A stretch of 56,637 bases of DNA from Candidatus Zixiibacteriota bacterium (GCA_028715215.1 JAQUSF010000007.1:1-56637); one strand, 5' to 3'. Numbered from the stretch's first letter, positions 24,989 to 35,489 are shown. Numbers and translations: made by a program. The notes: generated from the letters alone by a model not told the origin.

Positions 24989-25021
24989 AAAGCCCATGAG
25001 TACAAGGCTCATGGGCTTTTT
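24989..25021 (+). terminator. Strong intrinsic terminator
   Basis: AAAGCCCATGAG (24989-25000) pairs perfectly with CTCATGGGCTTT (25008-25019) around a 7-nt loop, with T-run. It ends the DNRLRE lipoprotein gene. Confidence 0.92.
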
Positions 25022-25136
25022 ATATGTCTTAATCCTTCCGCTTGAGAATAATCTGTTTTTTTTCCCCCGGACAGAATAAAGAAAACCGGTAAGGCGGCGT
25101 AAGAACAAGTCTGGATTTTAATATTAAAAAACCGAT

Positions 25137-26513
25137 TTACCTTTTACGCATTAAGTATAGAATCCTTTCGGATTCGGACAGTGCTTCCGAACGTTCAATA
25201 GTAAAAAAGCAACTGAACGTTGATTCAAAAGCCGCTCGGGTGTAATTTTCAAAAATATCTTTCCGGCCAGCCAGGAGTCTTTTTACCTGGGAATCGCTTT
25301 TGGGGATAAATTCTATTATCAGCCAACGGCAGGTATTACTCAGAAAACGGGCTATATATTCCAGGGGGAGGTTATTGGAAACGGCCAGATGATGAACCAA
25401 AGCCAGAGCCATGACGGCATCGACCGGACCGCGTTCGATAAGCGATTGACGTTCGTGGTTTTCCCACCCGAGGCCCGGACTGGGATTGGTCAGGTCGGCC
25501 AGGAGAGGCAGGATATTTTTTTCTCTTTCCGCTTTTACGGTCAGGTAATTTTTCTCTACGGCATAAGGGTCCATGTCGAATGCGATAGTCGGGATGTTTT
25601 TGGCGGCGGCGAGACGGCTGAACCGCCCGATATTGGCTCCCAGGTCCCAGACAGCGGCGGGTTGCGCCTGCTCGAGAAATTCATCAACCAGGGACAGTTT
25701 ATGTTCGAAAGCGGCCGACGTGTAATTGGTGTGGTCGTAATAATTACTCCACTCGGACCGGCGGCGCGGCAGAGAAAGTTTTTTTATAAAGGATTCCAGG
25801 CTGTCCACCAGGCCCTTGAACGCAGTCAGACTCATTTTACGCCGGGTGGCGACCCGCGGTTTAGCTTCGTAGTGTTTCTGGCTTTTCGCATGCAGGTGAA
25901 TATGCGTCAGCAGGGCAAAACGAAACCACGTTCGAAATGGCAAAAGGCGTGAGGTTAAATCCAGCGGTAAACCATCGATGTAATTACGAAGCATCATGCC
26001 CAGGCGGATATCGCCATATTTCATTAAAGCCAGCGGTGCCAGAAAATGCCGGCAGAACTGCCGGTAGGCCACCCAGGGGGTACCTTCAACATAAATTTCA
26101 AAAGAAAGCGTATCTATCATGAGCGGCCGGCCATGAACAAACTGAATATTATAAGCCGAGGCATCCTTTAACGTAAGCCCGTATTCGAGAGAGGTTTTCT
26201 GCACCGACAGTGTCACCAGAGCGGCATCTTTAAGCTGGCTGAAACACCATTCATAAGGGTACGAAATAAAGCGAACCGGAGCCGGTCTGATTATACGATA
26301 ATAAATATCGGGTCGGGCCGGAGGGATATCGATTTCATCATGGGTTATCAATAACCCGGCTTTGACCAGGTGGTCATAAAGCCCGGAAGTCATCAAACGC
26401 TCATAATGTTTTTGATAGGTTTTATTTACCTGGCGGTACAGGATATGGTCACGACTAAAAATGAAACCGTCGGGGTCACGGAATGAAGCCGGCTGGATGG
26501 CATCTGCGGTCAT
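25137..26513 (-). CDS. NoeA-like class I SAM-dependent methyltransferase
   Basis: The 458-residue protein has an N-terminal family-specific region (FRDPDGFIF, RFISYPYEWCFSQLKDAALV, TLKDASAYNIQFVHGRPLMI, GTPWVAYRQFCRHFLAPLAL). A Rossmann methyltransferase domain follows: AVWDLGANIGRFSRLAA is motif I near residue 285, and IAFDMDPYAVEKNYL carries the acidic residue for the SAM ribose. It resembles NoeA-type methyltransferases with unknown substrate, probably acting on a glycan or envelope compound. Its ATG overlaps the stop of the upstream small membrane gene by four bases (26510-26513), so the two are translationally coupled and functionally linked. Confidence 0.85.
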   Translation of the reverse strand: MTADAIQPASFRDPDGFIFSRDHILYRQVNKTYQKHYERLMTSGLYDHLVKAGLLITHDEIDIPPARPDIYYRIIRPAPVRFISYPYEWCFSQLKDAALVTLSVQKTSLEYGLTLKDASAYNIQFVHGRPLMIDTLSFEIYVEGTPWVAYRQFCRHFLAPLALMKYGDIRLGMMLRNYIDGLPLDLTSRLLPFRTWFRFALLTHIHLHAKSQKHYEAKPRVATRRKMSLTAFKGLVDSLESFIKKLSLPRRRSEWSNYYDHTNYTSAAFEHKLSLVDEFLEQAQPAAVWDLGANIGRFSRLAAAKNIPTIAFDMDPYAVEKNYLTVKAEREKNILPLLADLTNPSPGLGWENHERQSLIERGPVDAVMALALVHHLAVSNNLPLEYIARFLSNTCRWLIIEFIPKSDSQVKRLLAGRKDIFENYTRAAFESTFSCFFTIERSEALSESERILYLMRKR

Positions 26514-26740
26514 GTCTCTCGGCTCGATTGTTTTTTTGAAAATAATTGAGCGAACGCCGCTTTTATTCTTCTCCAGTATAATTTCAAGGTAAACAGAGCC
26601 CCCAGGATTCCCGCCAGTAACAATTGAAGGATATAACTGCCCGTGGACGGGTCGATATAAGCCTGAGCGTGGTCATAAGAAAAGACGACCAAGGCCAGGG
26701 TTATTATGCCAATCCAGAGAAATTTTACCGGGTGAATCAT
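26510..26740 (-). CDS. Small two-helix membrane protein partnered with the methyltransferase
   Basis: The 76-residue product has a first hydrophobic segment (FLWIGIITLALVVFSYDHAQ), the motif AYIDPSTGSYILQLLLAGIL and a basic tail (WRRIKAAFAQLFSKKQ). I recall similar YIDPGTGS small proteins next to NoeA-like methyltransferases, but their function is unknown. The first segment could be a cleaved signal peptide ending in AQA. The four-base overlap with the methyltransferase gene indicates coupling. It starts a two-gene unit separate from the act operon, whose last gene ends 114 bp upstream. Confidence 0.7.
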   Translation of the reverse strand: MIHPVKFLWIGIITLALVVFSYDHAQAYIDPSTGSYILQLLLAGILGALFTLKLYWRRIKAAFAQLFSKKQSSRET

Positions 26741-26853
26741 ATCTGAAAAAAATATTATTTTTGACTACTATCAAGTGTTTTATTTTACCATTATAATGTC
26801 AGCACGAAGACGGACGACTTAAAAAAAATAATCAAAGAGTATATAATAAACCG

Positions 26854-27204
26854 TTACCGGTTGTTTTTCAGTTGTTCCCGGTGAGCCTCTTCCACCAGCA
26901 ATTCCATAGCCCTTTCTATGGGAAGGCGGTAAACTGCTGGCGCTTCAACCATTAACTTGTAGGTAGTCAGCTCCCTGGTTTCGCGAGTTCGGAGTTCCGA
27001 CCGTGTTTCCGATGACGGTTTGATGCCCGTTCCCTCGAAGTTTTTTTCATTAACCGTGCTGGAGTAATCCCAGATAAAAATAATCACCACTCCCGCGATG
27101 AAAATGCTCACGGTGCCGTAGATAAGGGCCTTCAGGAGTTTGAGGTCGCTTTTTTCAGGTCGTTTGGTTTCGGCGATATTATGTGAATTGGTGCTTTCGG
27201 GCAT
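26854..27204 (-). CDS. Small single-span protein at end of the act operon
   Basis: The 116-residue product has an N-terminal cytoplasmic basic part, one transmembrane helix (LIYGTVSIFIAGVVIIFIWD) and a periplasmic tail with TYKLMVEAPAVYRLPIERAM and ELLVEE. I recall a YR(L/I)PIxRAMELL motif in short anchored proteins encoded near ACIII or cytochrome oxidase assembly genes in FCB bacteria. It is not one of the six named Act subunits. It starts eight bases after the actF stop on the same strand, so it is the seventh gene of the operon and may be an accessory or assembly factor of the complex. Confidence 0.65.
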   Translation of the reverse strand: MPESTNSHNIAETKRPEKSDLKLLKALIYGTVSIFIAGVVIIFIWDYSSTVNEKNFEGTGIKPSSETRSELRTRETRELTTYKLMVEAPAVYRLPIERAMELLVEEAHREQLKNNR

Positions 27205-27212
27205 ATAGTAAC

Positions 27213-28397
27213 CTAATGGTTGATGAAATGTTTAGAAGTCTCCAGGTGAGGGTCACCGGTCGGCAACAGGGGAACCGCCGCTGTTCTGCGCCCCAGGTAC
27301 CAGATAAAAAGGCCGCCGGTTCCGAGCATGGTTGCCGGGTCCAGCCAGGAGAAATGCACACCGTGCGGGTGAAGCGTCGGCAGAACCAGCCAGTAAAGGT
27401 CCAGCCAGTGCATCAGCAAAAGCCACAGGGAAATGAACAACAGCATTCCGGGACGGCGTTTGGTTACCTGTGGAAAGAGAAGGAAGAAAGGGATGACGAA
27501 ATGGCCGAACACTATGACCAGGGATACAATCTTCCAGGAGTTTTCCCAGCGATGTAAAAACCATAAGGTTTCTTCGGGAATATTGCCGTACCAGATAAGA
27601 AAATACTGCGAAAAAGCCATATAACCCCAGAAGATGGTGAAAGCGAACATCAGCTTGCCTAAATCGTGGTAATGTTCAACGGTAATATCTTTGTCGAGGA
27701 TGTGGTTTTTACGCCATGTTACGGCTATAATGGTCATCAACGCCAGCATCCCCAGCAGGCTTCCGGAAAAAACATAGACACCGAAAATGGTCGAATACCA
27801 GTGGGCATCGAGCGACATCAGCCAGTCAAAAGAGGCGAAAGTAAAGGTAACGGCAAACAGGATAATACCCGGAGCGCTGATGAGACGCATTTTACGGGTC
27901 AGGGAAACCTGGTGACCCTTATCCTGCCTTAAAGATACCTGATAGAGAAGGCGGGACAGGACAAGCCAGATGATAAAGTAACCGACCATTCGTATAATGA
28001 AGAAGGTGGTGTTAAGATAAGCTGCTTTGCCCTGGAGAAGCTTATTGCCGGCGATAATATCTTCATGGCTCCAGTGATACAGGTCGCCAAGGCCGAAAAG
28101 CAGGGGGACAGCCAGAAGCGCCATGAGCGGCATTACCGCCATGATATTTTCTGAAATTCTTCTTAACACCACGCTCCAGCGGGCGCCGACAATATGATGC
28201 AGCATGGTAAAGAACAAACCACCCAGGGACAGCGATAACCAGAAAATGAACGCCGTCAGGTAGGCATGGAAGAACTGCTCCCGGTCGATAATAAAACCAA
28301 CGGTTCCGGCGACCAGTCCCATAAGACCGATAGTCAGGGCGATAGAGCCAATTTTACCGTTATCGATAAGTCGATATGTTTCCCGGTCGATTTTCAT
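27213..28397 (-). CDS. actF: Alternative complex III membrane subunit ActF
   Basis: The 394-residue protein has about ten membrane helices, with FHAYLTAFIFWLSLSLGGLF, MLHHIVGARWSVVLRRISE and SFDWLMSLDAHWYSTIFGVY, all characteristic of ActF in quinol:cytochrome c/acceptor oxidoreductase. ActF is an NrfD/PsrC-related membrane subunit that, with ActC, anchors the complex in the inner membrane. Its ATG shares one base with the stop of actE (TAATG), so translation is coupled. Length and topology are normal for the family. Role: part of the quinol-oxidising, electron-transferring module that replaces cytochrome bc1. Confidence 0.92.
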   Translation of the reverse strand: MKIDRETYRLIDNGKIGSIALTIGLMGLVAGTVGFIIDREQFFHAYLTAFIFWLSLSLGGLFFTMLHHIVGARWSVVLRRISENIMAVMPLMALLAVPLLFGLGDLYHWSHEDIIAGNKLLQGKAAYLNTTFFIIRMVGYFIIWLVLSRLLYQVSLRQDKGHQVSLTRKMRLISAPGIILFAVTFTFASFDWLMSLDAHWYSTIFGVYVFSGSLLGMLALMTIIAVTWRKNHILDKDITVEHYHDLGKLMFAFTIFWGYMAFSQYFLIWYGNIPEETLWFLHRWENSWKIVSLVIVFGHFVIPFFLLFPQVTKRRPGMLLFISLWLLLMHWLDLYWLVLPTLHPHGVHFSWLDPATMLGTGGLFIWYLGRRTAAVPLLPTGDPHLETSKHFINH

Positions 28398-29023
28398 TAT
28401 GGCTTTACCTTTTCACGTATTTCCGGGGGAATATCTTCGAGCCGGGCGTTCTGACTGCGCTGGAGAGCCCTTATATAGGCGACCATCGCCCAGCGGTCTT
28501 CGGGTTTTACCTGAGCCCGGTAAGAAGACATATTCCGTATCCCATTGGAAAGGAGGTCGAATATTTTTCCGTCAGGCATTTGCCGCAGGCGGTCGTCATG
28601 GAAGCTGGGTGGCGATATATAACCGCGGCTGACGATGATACCCCGGCCGTCGCCAAGACGGCTGTGACAGGGTGAACAGTGAATATCATAACGCTCCCGG
28701 CCTCTTTTTAAAAGCGGCATGTCAAGGGTCATCGGATTCTTATCAATATACTGGCTGTCTTTAACAGAACCGGTGTAATAGATATTGTCGTCGTGAAGTT
28801 GTCCCCGGGCGACCGTCCCGGTTACGGGTGGTCTCATAGCCGCGCTGTCGGCAAAAAAATGGCTCTTTGACTGGGCTTTGTATTTAGGCTGATTGTCCAT
28901 ATTCGGGTTGAGATGAACCGGTGGTTTGTCCGAAGGAAACTCCCGGGTGCAACCGGACAGGCTCACCAGGCTTATAAGCCCGAGTGTCGTCAGGATAAAG
29001 GCGGGTATTCTTAAGGTGTTCAT
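28397..29023 (-). CDS. actE: Alternative complex III monohaem cytochrome c subunit ActE
   Basis: The 208-residue protein has a lipoprotein signal (LTTLGLISLVSLSGC, Cys 25), so it is a periplasmic, lipid-anchored subunit. One haem site is seen, CSPCH near residue 116-120. A Met axial ligand could lie in the following PDGKIF/NGIRNMSSY region. NMDNQPKYKAQSKSHFFAD and MRPPVTGTVARG match the conserved N-terminal stretch of ActE. It accepts electrons from the pentahaem ActA and passes them to a downstream cytochrome or oxidase. It overlaps actD by four bases and actF by one. Confidence 0.92.
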   Translation of the reverse strand: MNTLRIPAFILTTLGLISLVSLSGCTREFPSDKPPVHLNPNMDNQPKYKAQSKSHFFADSAAMRPPVTGTVARGQLHDDNIYYTGSVKDSQYIDKNPMTLDMPLLKRGRERYDIHCSPCHSRLGDGRGIIVSRGYISPPSFHDDRLRQMPDGKIFDLLSNGIRNMSSYRAQVKPEDRWAMVAYIRALQRSQNARLEDIPPEIREKVKP

Positions 29024-29568
29024 TCTTCCTTTAAAACCTCCTTGTTTTTACCGCCTGTTGAAGTCAGGAAAGCGCTGGTTTTTTCGATTTCAAACAACGG
29101 GTCATCGGCTTCAATACTTATAAAAAAGGCGTCGTTGGACGTCCGGGCGAAGTTATCCGAGTAAAAGACCGGGTGATGCAGGCGGGGCAGACCGTTGAAC
29201 GCCAGCATACCGACCAGGGCGGTAAAGGCCGAGAGAAGCACTCCCAGGGCGAAAGTCACCGGGACATATGCCTGGAAACTGAAAAACGGTTTACCGGAAA
29301 TAACCAGCGGGTACGCAACCGAGCTCGACCACCACTGCAAAGCCAGAGCGCCTGATGTCCCCGCCAGTGCCGCTACGCCGACTAGCCAGCCCAGGGAGGA
29401 ACGTTTTAACCCCATCGCCCTGTCCATGCCGTGGATGGGAAAGGGGGAATGACAATCGAATTTTTTATAACCGGCATCGCGTACTTTTTGAGCCGCTTCC
29501 AAAAGCGCTGCCGGATTGTCAAACTGCGCCATAAGACCCAGTATTCGAGGAGTGGCTTTGTTATTCAT
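29020..29568 (-). CDS. actD: Alternative complex III subunit ActD (DUF3341)
   Basis: I place the start at ATG 29568, with GGAG just upstream. An alternative in-frame ATG at 29580 would add METV and enlarge the overlap with actC. The 182-residue protein opens with a ferredoxin-like region ([40 protein letters not shown]), the hallmark of DUF3341/ActD, followed by two membrane helices and a [14 protein letters not shown] tail. Its exact role in the complex is structural. It overlaps actC by eight bases and actE by four, so the operon is tightly packed. Confidence 0.9.
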   Translation of the reverse strand: MNNKATPRILGLMAQFDNPAALLEAAQKVRDAGYKKFDCHSPFPIHGMDRAMGLKRSSLGWLVGVAALAGTSGALALQWWSSSVAYPLVISGKPFFSFQAYVPVTFALGVLLSAFTALVGMLAFNGLPRLHHPVFYSDNFARTSNDAFFISIEADDPLFEIEKTSAFLTSTGGKNKEVLKEE

Positions 29569-30958
29569 GACGGTCTCCATGGCGGTAGTTATGCGGGTCG
29601 GCTTCCGGTAAAACCGCCTTTACTTCGGTCATCGATATCATCGGTAAAAACCGGATGAAAAGTAAAAACAGCGTGAAAAACAGGCCGAACGAGCCAACAA
29701 AAGTGCTGATGTCCCAGATGGTCGGTTTGTAATAATCCCAGCTGGCGGGCAGGAAATCCTGCGCCAGGGAAGTAACCACGATAACGAACCGTTCAAACCA
29801 CATGCCGATATTGATGAGGATGGAGGCGAGGAACATCACCGTGATGCTGGTGCGAAGTTTCCTGAACCAGAAAAGCTGGGGGACAATCACGTTACAACCG
29901 ATCATAATCCAGTAAGCCCAGGCGTACTGACCGAAAGCGCGGTTGATGAATACGAATTGTTCATAAATATTGCCGCTGTACCAGGCGATGAAAAATTCCA
30001 TGCCGTAGGCGTAACCGACCATCGACCCGGTCAAAAGTATCACCTTGGTCATTTTTTCGAGATGGTTGACGGTGATAATGTTTTCCAGGGAGAAGATTTT
30101 ACGGGCAACGATGGTTAAAGTTACCACCATGGCGAAACCGGAGAAGATAGCCCCCGCCACGAAATAGGGCGGAAAGATGGTGGTGTGCCAGCCGGGCAGG
30201 ATACTTACGGCGAAGTCGGTGCTGACGACACTGTGCACCGAAAGAACCAGCGGGGTGGAGATGCCGGCCAGAATCAGGTAGGCCAGTTCATAATGCCGCC
30301 ACTGACGGTTGCCGCCGCGCCAGCCCAGCGCCAGGGCGCCGAAGATGTATTTCTTTATTTTTTTGACGGCACGGTCACGGAAAGTGGCCAGGTCGGGAAT
30401 CAGACCCGTGTACCAGAACAGGAGCGAGGCGGTGAAATAAGTACTTACGGCGAAAACGTCCCATAAAAGCGGGGAACGGAAATTAGGCCACATCCCCATC
30501 TGGTTGGGAACAGGGAACATCCAGTAAACAACCCAGATGCGACCGACATGAATAGCCGGGAAAATCAGGGCACAGGAGATGGCGAACAGCGTCATGGCTT
30601 CGGCGAACCGGTTTATCGAAGTCCGCCAGCGCTGTCGAAGTAAAAAGAGAATTGCGGATATCAGCGTACCGGCATGACCGATACCGACCCACCAGACGAA
30701 ATTAATTATCGCCCAGCCCCAGCCGACCGGATTGTTCAGACCCCAGATGCCGACACCCTCCCAGACCAGGTAACCGACAGACCCGACCAGCACCATCAGC
30801 AGAGAAACCGCTGCTCCCAGAGCCAGGTACCAGACCGGCGGCGTCCTGCGTTCGGTGATGCCGCTTATCTGGTCGGTAATATCACCAAAAGTCGGGTGGC
30901 CCGCAATCAAAGGGGCATCCTCGGGCATAGCGGTCGTTTTGGATATCTCGAAGCTCAC
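29561..30958 (-). CDS. actC: Alternative complex III NrfD-like membrane subunit ActC
   Basis: The 465-residue protein has about ten membrane helices and family-specific stretches: [79 protein letters not shown] and [20 protein letters not shown]. It is an NrfD/PsrC-type quinol-binding subunit; the His/Asp-rich membrane entrance near the ActB interface is thought to bind menaquinol. The start is GTG 30958, two bases after the actB stop, with ACAGG as ribosome site. No in-frame ATG offers a better fit. Confidence 0.93.
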   Translation of the reverse strand: MSFEISKTTAMPEDAPLIAGHPTFGDITDQISGITERRTPPVWYLALGAAVSLLMVLVGSVGYLVWEGVGIWGLNNPVGWGWAIINFVWWVGIGHAGTLISAILFLLRQRWRTSINRFAEAMTLFAISCALIFPAIHVGRIWVVYWMFPVPNQMGMWPNFRSPLLWDVFAVSTYFTASLLFWYTGLIPDLATFRDRAVKKIKKYIFGALALGWRGGNRQWRHYELAYLILAGISTPLVLSVHSVVSTDFAVSILPGWHTTIFPPYFVAGAIFSGFAMVVTLTIVARKIFSLENIITVNHLEKMTKVILLTGSMVGYAYGMEFFIAWYSGNIYEQFVFINRAFGQYAWAYWIMIGCNVIVPQLFWFRKLRTSITVMFLASILINIGMWFERFVIVVTSLAQDFLPASWDYYKPTIWDISTFVGSFGLFFTLFLLFIRFLPMISMTEVKAVLPEADPHNYRHGDRHE

Positions 30959-30960
30959 TG

Positions 30961-33921
30961 TTAACCTGTTTCGTCTTTGTAATCCTTCAGCCGTGGATTT
31001 GGGTTTCTTAGTTTAGCCAGATACGAATTGCGCGGTCTGACGTTGTACTCCGCCAGCAGTTCATAATTACGGTCGGTCTTTTTCAGCCTGGCCACCCGGC
31101 TGGCCGGGTCGTTGATGTTGCCGAATTGTATCGCCTGGGTGGGACAGACCTGCTGGCAGGCGGTCTTTATCTCGCCGTCGGTCACGGCCCGGTTTTCCAG
31201 CCTGGCTCTGGTCTTTACCGTTTTAATCCGCTGTATGCAAAAGGTGCATTTCTCCATGACACCGCGGGAGCGCATGCTGACATCCGGGTTCTGCGCCATC
31301 TTTTCGATTTCCGTAAGTTTGTTAATATAATTGAAAAAGTTGAAACGGCGGACTTTATAGGGGCAGTTGTTGGAACAGTAGCGGGTTCCGATACAGCGGT
31401 TGTAGGTCATATTATTAAGACCTTCACTGTCATGGACGGTAGCCGCCACCGGGCAGACTTGTTCACAGGGGGCGTTTTCACACTGCTGGCAGGGCACCGG
31501 CTGATAGACTATCTTTGGAGCGTCGATGTCACCGATAAAATAACGGTCGTTACGCAACCAGTGTAGTTCGCGACCTTTTTGCACCTGTTCTTTACCGACT
31601 ATCTGGATATTATTTTCGCTCTGGCAGGCGAGCGTGCAGGCATTACAGCCCATGCAGGTATTCAGGTCGATGACCATTCCCCATTGGTAACCTTTGCTGT
31701 AGTCATGGTCGGGGTAGAGGGATTTAAGGGGCGGATGTTCGACCATTTCTTTGGCGAAATTCGGACTACGACGATATTCTTCGAGCGTGGCTTCACGAAT
31801 TATCGGTCGGCCCTCCATGCGATTGTGGTCCTGGGTATTGGCCAGTTCATAAATTTTATTTGTTTTTGATATCTTTGCTCCCGAACCGAAATAATGACAA
31901 TCGCCGGTTCTCAGCAGGTAGGTATTAAAACCGGCGCCGTTGCCGATGCGCCCGCTGCCTGTTCGGCCGTAACCGAGCGGCAGGGCAATAGTGTTATCGG
32001 CGTTGCCGGGACAAATCCAGACCGGTATCTCGAGCGTATGTTCTTTGTATTCAATTTTTACCATTTCCTGGTTTTTCAGACGTAAGCGTTTTGCCGTAGC
32101 CGGACTGATAAGAGCGGCATTATCCCAGGTTAACCGGGTGATAGCTTCGGGAAGTTCCTGGAGCCAGCCGTTGTTGGCGAAGCGGCCATCGTAAAGGCTG
32201 GAAAGGTAGAAATTAATTTCCATTTCATTATCAGTGTTTGCGATATCGTCCGGTGATATAGCCGTATTTTTAATCGACACTTTTTCATCGCTTAACGGGG
32301 TACTTTTGTACAAACCGTCATGCAGTACCTGGCGCCATTTCTTCTCGAAATCGCCATCCGGAAGGAGATTTTTCCAGGTATCCCGAACGATGTCATACCC
32401 GGGTTTATCCAGGCCGGTGGCCAGAAAAGCGAAAATCTCCACATCGGAATATCCCCCGAACAGCGGCTCAATCATGGGCTGTATCACACTGTACGTACCC
32501 TCGGAGCTGACAGCGTCGCCCCAGCTTTCCAGATAATGCGCCCTTGGTATATGCCAGGCGGATAATTGCGAAGTTTCATCGACATGACTGCTCAAGTGCA
32601 CGCTGTTTTTAATTCCGGTCAGGGCTTCGTTGAATTTCAGGTTGGCCGGGGTGTTATAAACCGGGTTGCCGCCGAGGATTATTAAAGTCTCTATGTCACC
32701 GTCGTTCATCGCCGTGGCCAGATGATTCAAAGCTTCCGAATTCGGGACGGCGGTCTCATGTCTCTTTCTAAAAGTGAGTGTGGCACCGATATTACCCAGG
32801 GCTTCATTAAGCTTTATGACCATTTCATGCACCGGTGGCGGCTGACGGTGACCGGCGACAATTAAACTTTTCCCCCGGTTGCTGACAAGGTCATGAGCAA
32901 GGGCGGAAAGCCATTTTTCACCACAAACCGTACTTGAAGTTTCCGGGATGCCGTCGATGTTCAAGCCCAGCTTTTTTAATTCTGTTCCCAGTGCCATTAC
33001 CAGATTCCCGACCCGGCGGCTTTTTAACCGCAGGCGATGGTCGGCCATGGCGCCGGTTACGGTAAAATTGCTTTCAACTACATATAAACGATTCATCCTG
33101 TCATCGGTCGTTAAAACCCGGCGACCCTTTGCAAATCCCCGGGCGGCAGATACGGCATCGCTTTCGTACAAAAGGAAATCGGAATCAAGGGCGAGAATTA
33201 CTTCAGCCCGGTCAAAGTGGTAGAGGGGTCTTAGTCCCTGACCGGCAATTCTGTCGACAGCTCTGAAAATATTTTCATCACTGAACGGTTCCCAGCATAC
33301 CCACTTTGCCTGGGGGAAAGTCCTTATAAATTCATTTCGATAACGGTTGAGAGTGGGTGAGGAAAAAGTTTCGGACAGGACCGCCAGCCCCCGGCCTTTG
33401 TCGGCGGCGAATAACGTCATTTGTTCGCGCCAGAATGAAATAAAATTATCGAAACTGTCTTCGGTACCGCGATGCCGGACTTTTTTGGAACGGTCGGGGT
33501 CGTAGAGATTAAGGAGGGAGGCTTGAGTGATGAAATCAGTAGCCCCTTGTGATGAGGGATGGTCGGGATTGCCTTCGATTTTTATCGGCCGGCCCTCACG
33601 GGTATGCACCAGGATACCTATAGCGGATGTTCCGAACGGCATGGTGGTTGCATAATACTGCCCGAGGCCGGGGGTAATTTCTTCCGGTTGGGCTACATAA
33701 GGAATGATTTTTTCCACGGGGCGGCGACAGCCGGCCAGGGAAGCCAGGGCAAAAGAGGCGCTCATGAGAGTCAGAAAATTACGTCGGGATAAACCGGAAT
33801 CTTGTTCTTCTTGATTCGCATGGTATGGTGACAGGAGTTTCTGCCGGTATTCCGGATTGTCAGCCAGCTGTTCGATACTTCGCCAGTATTTTTTATATTC
33901 ATTTTTCACTTTGTCGCTCAT
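30961..33921 (-). CDS. actB: Alternative complex III molybdopterin-like/Fe-S subunit ActB
   Basis: ATG 33921 is chosen because it overlaps the actA stop by four bases (ATGA). The 986-residue protein has a Tat-like SRRNFLTLM followed by ASLAGC, suggesting Tat export and lipidation. The first ~700 residues are related to molybdopterin oxidoreductases ([34 protein letters not shown]), but family members carry no Mo cofactor. The C-terminal ferredoxin part has four Cys clusters: [11 protein letters not shown] near 745-760, [26 protein letters not shown] and CTFCIQR...CQQVCP. These hold three [4Fe-4S] and one [3Fe-4S] centre in characterised complexes. The fused form is normal for this family. Confidence 0.95.
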   Translation of the reverse strand: MSDKVKNEYKKYWRSIEQLADNPEYRQKLLSPYHANQEEQDSGLSRRNFLTLMSASFALASLAGCRRPVEKIIPYVAQPEEITPGLGQYYATTMPFGTSAIGILVHTREGRPIKIEGNPDHPSSQGATDFITQASLLNLYDPDRSKKVRHRGTEDSFDNFISFWREQMTLFAADKGRGLAVLSETFSSPTLNRYRNEFIRTFPQAKWVCWEPFSDENIFRAVDRIAGQGLRPLYHFDRAEVILALDSDFLLYESDAVSAARGFAKGRRVLTTDDRMNRLYVVESNFTVTGAMADHRLRLKSRRVGNLVMALGTELKKLGLNIDGIPETSSTVCGEKWLSALAHDLVSNRGKSLIVAGHRQPPPVHEMVIKLNEALGNIGATLTFRKRHETAVPNSEALNHLATAMNDGDIETLIILGGNPVYNTPANLKFNEALTGIKNSVHLSSHVDETSQLSAWHIPRAHYLESWGDAVSSEGTYSVIQPMIEPLFGGYSDVEIFAFLATGLDKPGYDIVRDTWKNLLPDGDFEKKWRQVLHDGLYKSTPLSDEKVSIKNTAISPDDIANTDNEMEINFYLSSLYDGRFANNGWLQELPEAITRLTWDNAALISPATAKRLRLKNQEMVKIEYKEHTLEIPVWICPGNADNTIALPLGYGRTGSGRIGNGAGFNTYLLRTGDCHYFGSGAKISKTNKIYELANTQDHNRMEGRPIIREATLEEYRRSPNFAKEMVEHPPLKSLYPDHDYSKGYQWGMVIDLNTCMGCNACTLACQSENNIQIVGKEQVQKGRELHWLRNDRYFIGDIDAPKIVYQPVPCQQCENAPCEQVCPVAATVHDSEGLNNMTYNRCIGTRYCSNNCPYKVRRFNFFNYINKLTEIEKMAQNPDVSMRSRGVMEKCTFCIQRIKTVKTRARLENRAVTDGEIKTACQQVCPTQAIQFGNINDPASRVARLKKTDRNYELLAEYNVRPRNSYLAKLRNPNPRLKDYKDETG

Positions 33922-34568
33922 CGATGACACCCCGAACAATCCGTAACAGGCGGGTTGATATTCATTTCCTGTATTACCTTCTCGGCATTTGCGGCCTGTT
34001 CAGCCGAAGGTTGCCAGTCCATGCTGGTTAACTCTTGCGGCGGGCGCAGATGATTATCCGGATGGCGGTGGCAGTCCAGACACCAGGACATGCTCAAGGG
34101 CATTTTCAGGATAACAATATCCATCCGGGAAACATCGTCATGACAACTGGCACAACCTACCCCCGCCTTCAAATGAAGGCTGTGATTGAAATAAGCGTAA
34201 TCGGGTATTTTATGCACTCTTATCCACTGTAAAGGGAAATTAACCGACCGGCTTTCCCGAACCGGTAATAACTTTTCGCTTTCCGGTAATATCAGGTTAT
34301 GACAGTTCATACAGGTCTGGGTGGCGGGAATATTAGCATGCGGAGAATACTCGACAAAATTATGGCAGTATCGACAGTCGATACCGAGGTCGCCGGCATG
34401 AAGTCTGTGACTGTAAGCGACAGGCTGTAACGGCTGGTAACCGACATCGGTGTACCACGGGGAAAAATAATACCAGATAAAAGCCACGGCCGCAACTGCC
34501 AAGAAAACGCTTAGGACGGCAAGATAAGTCTGAATGTTGTTAGTCCACTTAGGAAAAATCTGAGCCAA
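33918..34568 (-). CDS. actA: Alternative complex III pentahaem cytochrome c subunit ActA
   Basis: The 216-residue protein has an N-terminal anchor (YLAVLSVFLAVAAVAFIWYY) and a periplasmic domain with five CxxCH haem sites: CRYCH, CMNCH, CASCH, CLDCH and CSGCH. PVAYSHRLHAGDLGIDCRYC, AYFNHSLHLKAGVGCASCH and MSWCLDCHRHP are typical of ActA. It collects electrons from the ActB iron-sulfur chain and passes them to ActE. The start codon is TTG 34566-34568, with GGGGT seven bases upstream; no in-frame ATG precedes it before a stop. It is the first gene of the act operon. Confidence 0.93.
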   Translation of the reverse strand: MAQIFPKWTNNIQTYLAVLSVFLAVAAVAFIWYYFSPWYTDVGYQPLQPVAYSHRLHAGDLGIDCRYCHNFVEYSPHANIPATQTCMNCHNLILPESEKLLPVRESRSVNFPLQWIRVHKIPDYAYFNHSLHLKAGVGCASCHDDVSRMDIVILKMPLSMSWCLDCHRHPDNHLRPPQELTSMDWQPSAEQAANAEKVIQEMNINPPVTDCSGCHR

Positions 34569-34952
34569 ACGCCGACCCCTTTATAATATTTACGGTAATA
34601 TTATTAACTTCTGTCTGCAAATCAAATAAAACTATATAATATTAAATCCCGGAGATGGAAAGTAAAGATACAAGAGAATATTTATGCTGACTCCGGTATT
34701 CTTTATTATCAAGGGTTTTTTGGCCTGTTAAGCTGTCCTTATAGATATAGATTCGAACACTGTTCCGCGACAAAATATGTGTTGCTGGTCCATGCTCCTC
34801 CGGGTTACGATACCACACCGGCAAAGGTAACCTTAAGTCTCATGCTCCCAGAGAAGATACCTGATATGGTTATACTTATCCTGGCTACTTTTTTTACCGA
34901 CGGGCATAATATTATGTGGGATAGAAGAGTCGATGAATATCCTTGGTGATTG
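34569..34952. other. Intergenic region between act operon and msrB
   Basis: A minus-strand 60-codon frame (34642-34824, TTG start) lacks a ribosome site and recognisable sequence, so I do not call it. A minus-strand promoter candidate lies at 34598-34625. No clear intrinsic terminator for msrB was found. Confidence 0.4.
34598..34625 (-). promoter_or_regulatory. Promoter candidate for the act operon
   Basis: Reading the minus strand, TTGATT (34625-34620), a 16-bp spacer and TAATAT (34603-34598) lie about 30-57 bp upstream of the actA start. The match is moderate. Confidence 0.35.
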
Positions 34953-35489
34953 TTAATCCTTTTTCACGAATTTCAATGAGGTTGAATTGACACAGTAGCG
35001 TAATCCCGAAGGTTGCGGACCGTCATTGAAGACGTGACCAAGGTGGGCGCCGCATTTTTGGCAGGTAATTTCGGTTCGCACCATCCCCAGGCTTAAATCG
35101 CGGTGTTCTTCGATAGCCTTATCATCAACCGGTGCCCAAAAACTGGGCCAGCCGGAACCGGAATCGTATTTGGTGGCCGAGGAAAACAATGCCGACCCGC
35201 AACATACACACAGGTACTGCCCGTCTTCAGTATTTTCATAATATTGACCTGAAAAAGCCGGCTCTGTCCCCTTCTGACGTGTGATGTAATATTGCCGGGG
35301 AGTTAAAAGGGATTGCCACTGGGCATCACTTTTCTTTATTCTGTCATCCATATGCAAGTCCTCGCTGCTATTACAGTTTAAGTTGCCTTTTTGTCTATCC
35401 TGATTTCTTTGGGAACTGTTTATACAAAGAGCTAAGCCCCAATAGAACAGCCCGCTCAGTAATAGAAAAATGGTAAGTGTCTTTAACAT
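34953..35489 (-). CDS. msrB: Peptide-methionine (R)-S-oxide reductase MsrB, exported
   Basis: The 178-residue protein has an N-terminal hydrophobic signal or anchor ([18 protein letters not shown]) followed by a ~35-residue linker, so it acts outside the cytoplasm. The Cys after LAL could be a lipobox, although Leu at -1 is atypical. The MsrB domain has two zinc-binding pairs, CVCCG and CQKCG, the conserved [13 protein letters not shown] and [10 protein letters not shown], and the catalytic Cys in [11 protein letters not shown]. It reduces methionine-R-sulfoxide in oxidised periplasmic proteins, which fits with the nearby respiratory operon. It is monocistronic, and the reductant system is not in the window. 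Confidence 0.92.
   Translation of the reverse strand: MLKTLTIFLLLSGLFYWGLALCINSSQRNQDRQKGNLNCNSSEDLHMDDRIKKSDAQWQSLLTPRQYYITRQKGTEPAFSGQYYENTEDGQYLCVCCGSALFSSATKYDSGSGWPSFWAPVDDKAIEEHRDLSLGMVRTEITCQKCGAHLGHVFNDGPQPSGLRYCVNSTSLKFVKKD

Noticed and set aside
34642-34824. 60-codon minus-strand ORF with TTG start downstream of msrB
   Set aside because: No ribosome site and no recognisable sequence.
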